Origin: an uncultured Eubacteriales bacterium
GTDB taxonomy: Bacteria; Bacillota; Clostridia; Oscillospirales; Oscillospiraceae
DNA length: 64,000 nt
Assembly: GCA_900540545.1 (NCBI GenBank)
Contig: UQGJ01000002.1
Coordinates: 62,001-126,000 of the forward strand
Reading direction: 5' to 3'
Each line of letters opens with the position of its first letter. Position 1 is the first letter of the stretch. The position numbers and the translations under genes were made by a program. The notes under the pieces are model-generated. The model did no database searches. It was not told the DNA's origin and worked only from the letters and a program-made list of their open reading frames with translations. Of this stretch, positions 58,603-64,000 are shown in pieces.

Positions 58603-59346
58603 ATGGAAGGAACGGGAAAAACGGCCCTGGTCACCGGCGGCAGCCGGGGCATCGGGCGGGCCGTCTGCCTGAAGCTGGCCCAGATGGGCGCCGCCGTGGC
58701 GGTGAACTACGCCGGAAACGCGGAAGCGGCGGAGGAGACGGCCGCCGCCTGCCGCGCCCTGGGGGTGGAGTCCTTCGCCGTCCGGGCCGACGTGGCCGAC
58801 GGCGGCGCATGCGACGCCATGGTGGGGGAGGTCCTCGCCCGGTGGGGCAGGCTGGATATTTTGGTGTGCAACGCCGGGGTCACCCGGGACGGCCTCATGC
58901 TGCGGATGGGGGACGGCGACTGGGATGCGGTGCTGGACACCAATCTGAAGGGGGCCTTCCACTGCATGCGGGCGGCCTATAAGCCCATGATGAAGCAGCG
59001 GGCCGGCCGTATCGTGGCGGTGAGCAGCATCGTGGGCCTCCGGGGCAACGGGGGACAGGCCAACTACGCCGCCAGCAAGGCGGGGCTGGTGGGCCTGAGC
59101 AAGTCCCTGGCCAAGGAGCTGGCAGGCCGGAACGTTACCGTTAACGTGGTGGCCCCCGGCTATATCGAGACGGACATGACCCAGGTCCTACCGGAGCAGG
59201 TCCGGGCGGCCATGGCGGAGACTATCCCCCTGGGCCGACCTGGCGCCCCGGAGGACGTGGCGGAGGCTGTGGCCTTCTTCGCCGGGGCGGGCGCGGGGTA
59301 CATCACCGGCCAGGTCCTGTGCGTGGACGGCGGCATGGCCGGATAG
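58603..59346 (+). CDS. fabG: 3-oxoacyl-ACP reductase
   Basis: 247 aa short-chain dehydrogenase. NADPH loop TGGSRGIGRAV, NAGVTRDGLMLRM, catalytic Ser in VSSIVGLRGNGGQANYAASKAGL (Tyr and Lys in Y-A-A-S-K), NVVAPGYIETDMT, and the C-terminal GYITGQVLCVDGGMAG. Reduces the beta-keto group. Confidence 0.96.
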   Translation: MEGTGKTALVTGGSRGIGRAVCLKLAQMGAAVAVNYAGNAEAAEETAAACRALGVESFAVRADVADGGACDAMVGEVLARWGRLDILVCNAGVTRDGLMLRMGDGDWDAVLDTNLKGAFHCMRAAYKPMMKQRAGRIVAVSSIVGLRGNGGQANYAASKAGLVGLSKSLAKELAGRNVTVNVVAPGYIETDMTQVLPEQVRAAMAETIPLGRPGAPEDVAEAVAFFAGAGAGYITGQVLCVDGGMAG

Positions 59347-59356
59347 GGAGAGAGCG

Positions 59357-60598
59357 ATGGAACAGAGAAGAGTAGTCGTCACCGGCCTGGGTGCGGTGAC
59401 ACCCCTGGGACTGACGGCGGGGGAAAGCTGGAAAAACGCCAGGGCGGGCGTCTGCGGCATCGGGCCCATCACCCAGTATGACGCCTCCGAGATGAAAGTG
59501 AAGCTGGCCGGCGAGGTCAAGGGCTTTGCGCCGGAGCGGTATCTGGAGAAGCGGGAGGTCCGCAAGCTGGACCGGTATGCCCAATTGGCTGTGGCCGCCG
59601 CCGCCGAGGCCATGGAACAGAGCGGGCTGGACATGGAGCGGGAGGACCCCTACCGCTGCGCGGTGATGCTCTCCTGCGGCATCGGGGGGCTGACCACCAT
59701 GCAGCACGACTGCGCCAGAGGGGAGAGCAGGGGCTACGATAAGATTTCCCCCTTCTTCATCCCCATGGCGATTGGAAACATGGCGGCCGCCCATGTGGCC
59801 ATCCGCTTCGGCATCCACGGCATGGCTACCTGCCCCACCACGGCCTGCGCCGGGGGAAGCAACGCCGTGGGCGACGCCTTCCATTACCTGCGGGACGGCT
59901 ACGGCGAGATGGCCCTCTGCGGCGGGGCGGAGGCCATCATCACGGAGCTTGCCATGGGGGGCTTCACCTCCATGCACGCCCTGTCCACGGCCCAGGACCC
60001 GCTGCGGGCCTCCATCCCCTTCGACGCGGAGCGCAGCGGCTTCGTCATGGGCGAGGGAGCCGGGGTGCTGGTGCTGGAGGAGCTGGAACACGCCAGGGCC
60101 CGCGGGGCCGTCATCCTGGGCGAGGTGGTGGGCTACGGGGCCACCTGCGACGCGTACCACATCACGGCCCCCGCCCCCGGCGGGGCCATCGGGGCCAAGG
60201 CCATGGAGCTGGCCCTGGCCGACGGGGGTCTTGGGCCGGAGGACGTGGACTACATCAACGCCCACGGCACCTCCACCCCTATGAACGACGCCTGCGAGAC
60301 CGCGGCCATCAAGACCGCCTTCGGCGGCCATACGCGCCAGCTGATGGTCAGCTCCACCAAGTCCATGACCGGCCACCTGCTTGGGGCAGCCGGGGGCGTG
60401 GAGGCGGTGTTCACCCTCCAGGCGCTGGCGGAGGGCTTCGTCCCGCCCACCATCGGCTATCAGGTCCCCGACCCGGCCTGCGACCTGGATGTGGTGCCCA
60501 ACGTGGGGCGGGCGGTCCCCATCCGCTGCGCCATGTCCAATTCCCTGGGCTTCGGCGGGCACAACGCCAGTCTGGTATTCCGCCGCTGGGAGGGCTGA
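59357..60598 (+). CDS. fabF: Beta-ketoacyl-ACP synthase II
   Basis: 413 aa. RRVVVTGLGAVTPLGLTAGESWKNARAG at the start; Cys164 in CPTTACAGGSNAVGDAF; His in YINAHGTSTPMNDACET; His in KSMTGHLLGAAGGVEAV; GFGGHNASLVF near the end. Elongates acyl-ACP with malonyl-ACP and modulates temperature-dependent composition in other species. Only one FabF/B is seen in the operon. Confidence 0.97.
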   Translation: MEQRRVVVTGLGAVTPLGLTAGESWKNARAGVCGIGPITQYDASEMKVKLAGEVKGFAPERYLEKREVRKLDRYAQLAVAAAAEAMEQSGLDMEREDPYRCAVMLSCGIGGLTTMQHDCARGESRGYDKISPFFIPMAIGNMAAAHVAIRFGIHGMATCPTTACAGGSNAVGDAFHYLRDGYGEMALCGGAEAIITELAMGGFTSMHALSTAQDPLRASIPFDAERSGFVMGEGAGVLVLEELEHARARGAVILGEVVGYGATCDAYHITAPAPGGAIGAKAMELALADGGLGPEDVDYINAHGTSTPMNDACETAAIKTAFGGHTRQLMVSSTKSMTGHLLGAAGGVEAVFTLQALAEGFVPPTIGYQVPDPACDLDVVPNVGRAVPIRCAMSNSLGFGGHNASLVFRRWEG

Positions 60599-60601
60599 GA
60601 G

Positions 60602-61042
60602 ATGGAACTGAACGCCAATCAGATGCAGGAGATTTTGCCCCACCGCCCGCCCTTCCTGCTGGTGGACAAAATCACCGGCTGCGAGCCGGGCCAGTGGGCC
60701 GACGGGCGCAAATGCGTCACGGTGAACGAACCCTTTTTCACCGGGCACTTCCCCCAGTACCACGTGATGCCCGGCGTCCTGATTCTGGAGGCCCTGGCCC
60801 AGGTGGGGGCGGTGGCCGCCCTGACCCTGGAGGAGAACCGGGGCAAGCTGGCCTTCTTCGGCGGCATCAAGAACGCCCGGTTCAAGCGCCAGGTGGTCCC
60901 CGGCGACGTGCTGGAGCTGCACTGCGAGCTGACGGCCCGCCGGGGTCCAGTGGGCTTCGGCAAGGCCGTGGCCAGGGTGGACGGAGCCATCGCCGCTCAA
61001 GCCGAACTCACCTTTGTGATTGCCGATTCCTCCAATTCCTGA
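60602..61042 (+). CDS. fabZ: 3-hydroxyacyl-ACP dehydratase
   Basis: 146 aa hot-dog fold. [40 protein letters not shown] (catalytic His and Glu) and [22 protein letters not shown] are FabZ hallmarks. No FabA-, FabN- or FabM-type unsaturating enzyme is in the operon, so how unsaturated acids are made is not shown. The MarR-regulator promoter lies in its last codons. Confidence 0.95.
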   Translation: MELNANQMQEILPHRPPFLLVDKITGCEPGQWADGRKCVTVNEPFFTGHFPQYHVMPGVLILEALAQVGAVAALTLEENRGKLAFFGGIKNARFKRQVVPGDVLELHCELTARRGPVGFGKAVARVDGAIAAQAELTFVIADSSNS

Positions 61043-61048
61043 TATAAT
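61020..61048 (+). promoter_or_regulatory. Internal promoter of the MarR-type regulator gene
   Basis: TTGCCG (61020-61025), 17 bp, TATAAT (61043-61048), inside the 3' end and just after fabZ, 33 bp upstream of the regulator's GTG. Confidence 0.65.
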
Positions 61049-61081
61049 CACCCTGAACGATAGGAAAAGGGGGAAACCGCC

Positions 61082-61534
61082 GTGCTGGACCGGTCCTTCA
61101 ACCAGGTCTATACCAAATTCAAGCTCCACTTTTACCGGGCGGTCTTTGGCCGCTTCCAACAGCGGGAGGCCACGCTGACCACCGTGGAGACCTTCTGCAT
61201 GGAGATCATCATGGCCCTGGGGAAACCCACGGTCAACGAGTTCTCCAGCTTCGTGGGCATCTCGCCCCCCAACGCCGCCTATAAGATCAACAATCTGATT
61301 CAAAAGGGGTACGTGGTGAAGGAGCAGTCCCCCGACGACAAGCGGGAATACCATCTGGTGGTGACCCAGAAGTACGTCGATTACTACAATATCAGTTACA
61401 GCTACCTGGGTACCGTCATGGAGCGCATCAAAAATCGCTTTTCCCCGGAGGACGTGGCCAAGCTGGAGGAGATGCTGGACATCATCGACGGGGAGCTGAT
61501 GCCCGAGATCCAATTTGGACATGAGGCAGAGTAG
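61082..61534 (+). CDS. fabT: MarR-family regulator of fatty-acid synthesis (FabT-like)
   Basis: 150 aa, GTG after AAAAGGGGGAAACCGCC. MarR winged helix: FSSFVGISPPNAAYKINNLIQKGYVVKEQSPDDKREYHLVVTQKYVDYY, with an unusually long N-terminal helix (DRSFNQVYTKFKLHFYRAVFGRFQQREATLTTVETFCME). FabT-type regulators repress fab genes with long-chain acyl-ACP as corepressor. The last gene of the operon here, with its own promoter. The likely target is the AT-rich dyad region before acpP. The name is by position and family; direct identity to FabT is not established. Confidence 0.82.
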   Translation: MLDRSFNQVYTKFKLHFYRAVFGRFQQREATLTTVETFCMEIIMALGKPTVNEFSSFVGISPPNAAYKINNLIQKGYVVKEQSPDDKREYHLVVTQKYVDYYNISYSYLGTVMERIKNRFSPEDVAKLEEMLDIIDGELMPEIQFGHEAE

Positions 61535-61535
61535 G

Positions 61536-61576
61536 AAAAAGCGGGACCGATTTTAGAAATCGGTCCCGCTTTTTTG
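61536..61576 (+). terminator. Bidirectional terminator
   Basis: AAAAAGCGGGACCGATTT (61536-61553) pairs with AAATCGGTCCCGCTTTTT (61557-61574). It ends the fatty-acid operon and convergent gltX. Confidence 0.9.
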
Positions 61577-61581
61577 TTTCT

Positions 61582-63075
61582 TCAGGAGTTGGAGAGCTGG
61601 CGGATGCCCTGCTCCATGCGGCGGAGGGTCTCCGCCTTACCCAAAATCTGGCACAGCTCCACCGCGCCGCCGGGGGTGACGGCCTTGCCGGACAGGGCGG
61701 TGCGGACGGGCCACATGATGCGGCCGTTTTTCAGCTCCAGCCGCTCGGCCAGGCCGATGAGGGCATCGTGGATGGCGTCGTAGGTCCAGTCCTGAATGGC
61801 CTCCAGCACCGGGAGGGTCACGTTGAGGGCCTCCAGAGAGTTTTCCAGGGTGGTCTTCATCTTTTTGTGGACGTACAGCTCGTTGGAGTACTCCGGCAGG
61901 GCGTCGAAGAAGTCCACCTGGGGGGCGATGTCCTCAAAGGTGTCGCACCGGGGCTGGACTAGAGGGGCAATCAACTTCAGGTCGATGGCGGGGTTCGTCA
62001 CCGCCCTGCGCAGATAGGGCTCGGCGGCGGCGTAGAATGCCTCGGCGGGGAGGGCGCGGAGGTAGTTGGCGTTGAAGTATTTGAGCTTTTCCAGGTCGAA
62101 AATGGCGGGGGACTTGGAGATGCCCGCGATGTCGAATACCTTCGCCAGTTCGTCCAGGGTGAAGAACTCCCGCTCGGCATCCGCCCCCTTGGGGGACCAG
62201 CCCAGCAGGGCCACGTAGTTCACCACGGCCTCGGAGAGGAAGCCCATGGCCAGCAGGTCCTCGTAGGAGGGGTCGCCGTGGCGCTTGGACATCTTGTTGT
62301 GGGCATCCCGCATGACGGGGGAGCAGTGGATGTAGGTGGGCACCTCCCAGCCGAAGGCCTCGTACAGCAGGTTGTACTTGGGGGCGGAGGAGAGGTATTC
62401 GCTGCCCCGGACCACGTGGGTGATGCCCATCAGGTGGTCGTCGATGACGTTGGCGAAGTTATAGGTGGGCAGGCCGTCGGATTTGATGAGGACCTGGTCG
62501 TCCAGGGTCTCGTTCTCCACGGTGATGTCCCCAAAGACCGCGTCGTGGAAGGTGGTGGAGCCGGTCTTGGGGATGCGCTGGCGGATGACGTAGGGAACTC
62601 CGGCGGCCAGCTTTTCGTCTATCTCCTCGGGGGAGAGGTCCCGGCAGTGGCCGTCGTAACCGCCCAGGCCGTTTTCCCCGTGGAGGGCGTCCAGCCGCTC
62701 CTTGGTGCAGAAGCAGCGGTAGGCCCCGCCCTTTTCGATGAGCAGCTTAGCGTATCTGCCGTAGGTGTCCCGGCGCTCTGTCTGGATATAGGGGGCCACG
62801 GGGCCGCCCAGGTCGGGGCCCTCGTCCCAGGTGAGGCCGCACTTGCGCAGGGTGGCGTAGATGACGTCGGTGGCGCCCTCCACCAGCCGCTCCTGGTCGG
62901 TGTCCTCGATGCGCAGGATGAACTTGCCGCCCTGGTTCCGGGCGATGAGCCAGGTGTAGAGCGCGGTGCGCAGGTTGCCCACGTGCATGTAGCCGGTGGG
63001 GGAGGGGGCGAAGCGGGTGCGGACCTCCCCGTGGGGAATACGGGACTCCATATCGTTGAACCAAGTCATATCCAA
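61582..63075 (-). CDS. gltX: Glutamyl-tRNA synthetase
   Basis: 497 aa. Start set at TTG 63075 (8 nt after GGAGG); an ATG at 63069 is 14 nt away and ATG 63051 is farther; longer frames extend into the promoter. HIGH-type motif [29 protein letters not shown] and [29 protein letters not shown]-type segment [44 protein letters not shown]. Catalytic core plus anticodon-binding helical domain, normal length, class I. The Zn-binding region near [11 protein letters not shown] resembles the discriminating type. Divergent from trpS. Confidence 0.96.
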   Translation of the reverse strand: MDMTWFNDMESRIPHGEVRTRFAPSPTGYMHVGNLRTALYTWLIARNQGGKFILRIEDTDQERLVEGATDVIYATLRKCGLTWDEGPDLGGPVAPYIQTERRDTYGRYAKLLIEKGGAYRCFCTKERLDALHGENGLGGYDGHCRDLSPEEIDEKLAAGVPYVIRQRIPKTGSTTFHDAVFGDITVENETLDDQVLIKSDGLPTYNFANVIDDHLMGITHVVRGSEYLSSAPKYNLLYEAFGWEVPTYIHCSPVMRDAHNKMSKRHGDPSYEDLLAMGFLSEAVVNYVALLGWSPKGADAEREFFTLDELAKVFDIAGISKSPAIFDLEKLKYFNANYLRALPAEAFYAAAEPYLRRAVTNPAIDLKLIAPLVQPRCDTFEDIAPQVDFFDALPEYSNELYVHKKMKTTLENSLEALNVTLPVLEAIQDWTYDAIHDALIGLAERLELKNGRIMWPVRTALSGKAVTPGGAVELCQILGKAETLRRMEQGIRQLSNS

Positions 63076-63109
63076 GGTGAATTCCTCCAAAAAGTATGGT
63101 GTGGCCTCT

Positions 63110-63138
63110 ATTTTAATGGTATGGGTATCACTTGTCAA
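63110..63138 (-). promoter_or_regulatory. Promoter of gltX
   Basis: Minus strand TTGACA (63138-63133), 17 bp, TAAAAT (63115-63110). Its -35 overlaps that of the trpS promoter. Confidence 0.75.
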
Positions 63139-63160
63139 GCAATGCCGACTGTGGTATGAT
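63132..63160 (+). promoter_or_regulatory. Promoter of trpS
   Basis: TTGTCA (63132-63137), 17 bp, TATGAT (63155-63160). It shares five bases of its -35 with the gltX promoter. Confidence 0.65.
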
Positions 63161-63162
63161 AA

Positions 63163-64000
<838 letters not shown>

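Noticed and set aside
59303..61522. 739-codon open frame on the minus strand opposite fabF-fabZ-fabT
   Set aside because: Same type of shadow; composition is His/Gly/Gln-rich and all three plus-strand genes have full catalytic motifs.

Overview
The window reads as chromosomal DNA of a GC-rich, endospore-forming, low-oxygen Clostridia bacterium, most likely Oscillospiraceae (Flavonifractor/Lawsonibacter/Pseudoflavonifractor-like). This taxonomic placement is inference. It rests on the gene set: YpeB, CotF-type coat proteins, a GerS-like lipoprotein next to alr, FtsK/SpoIIIE, FabK as the enoyl reductase, SLH and 'stalk-domain' surface proteins. About 60 protein genes fill the window. I see no rRNA, tRNA, CRISPR array, transposase, integrase or phage gene.

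Layout. 1-5.8 kb: end of a lipase-like gene, gerS-like lipoprotein, alr, an orphan mazF/ndoA, two uncharacterised genes, two CotF-type coat proteins, and a DUF4430 + ECF S-component pair. 5.8-8.7 kb: a BlaI/M56-peptidase signalling operon with twin operators whose third gene is a secreted copy of the receptor's own ectodomain. 8.7-14.4 kb: XRE-TPR regulator, sodA, DUF4015 glycosidase-like protein, mini-RNase III, rqcH, a PEBP protein. 14.4-18.6 kb: response regulator, LanFEG-like ABC transporter and short histidine kinase. 18.6-25.7 kb: SLH surface protein, MATE exporter behind a candidate leader-peptide attenuator, MBL-fold lipoprotein, chloramphenicol acetyltransferase-like gene, rodA, alpha/beta hydrolase. 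25.7-38.7 kb: tsaE-tsaB-upp, DUF554, YfcC carrier, ddl-murF, mtnA, ABC-F ATPase, YdcF-like, prfA, a small gene, Sua5. 38.8-50.2 kb: XRE regulator, a PD-(D/E)XK nuclease-like domain in frame with coaE, M18 aminopeptidase, tepA, uppP, RCC1-repeat protein, ftsK/spoIIIE, GNAT, ypeB. 50.2-52 kb: an Lsa-type ABC-F ribosome-protection gene behind a structured leader. 52-61.5 kb: a complete type II fatty-acid synthesis operon (acpP-accBCDA-fabH-K-D-G-F-Z) ending in a MarR-type regulator. 61.5-64 kb: divergent gltX and trpS.

How the parts relate. Housekeeping themes are cell-wall precursor supply (alr, ddl, murF, uppP, rodA), translation and its quality control (tsaB/tsaE/Sua5, prfA, rqcH, gltX, trpS) and lipid synthesis. 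Spore genes are scattered. Antibiotic-response genes (Lsa-type ABC-F, MATE, CAT-like, LanFEG + two-component system, BlaI/M56) are interleaved without mobile-element signatures.

Most worth a second look: the two leader-controlled resistance-type genes (a three-codon M-R-K upstream ORF before lsa; a 15-residue peptide with a K-L-R motif before the MATE gene); the M56 receptor and its secreted ectodomain paralogue; the nuclease-CoaE in-frame ORF; and a consensus-quality sigma-G promoter for ypeB interlocked with the vegetative lsa promoter.
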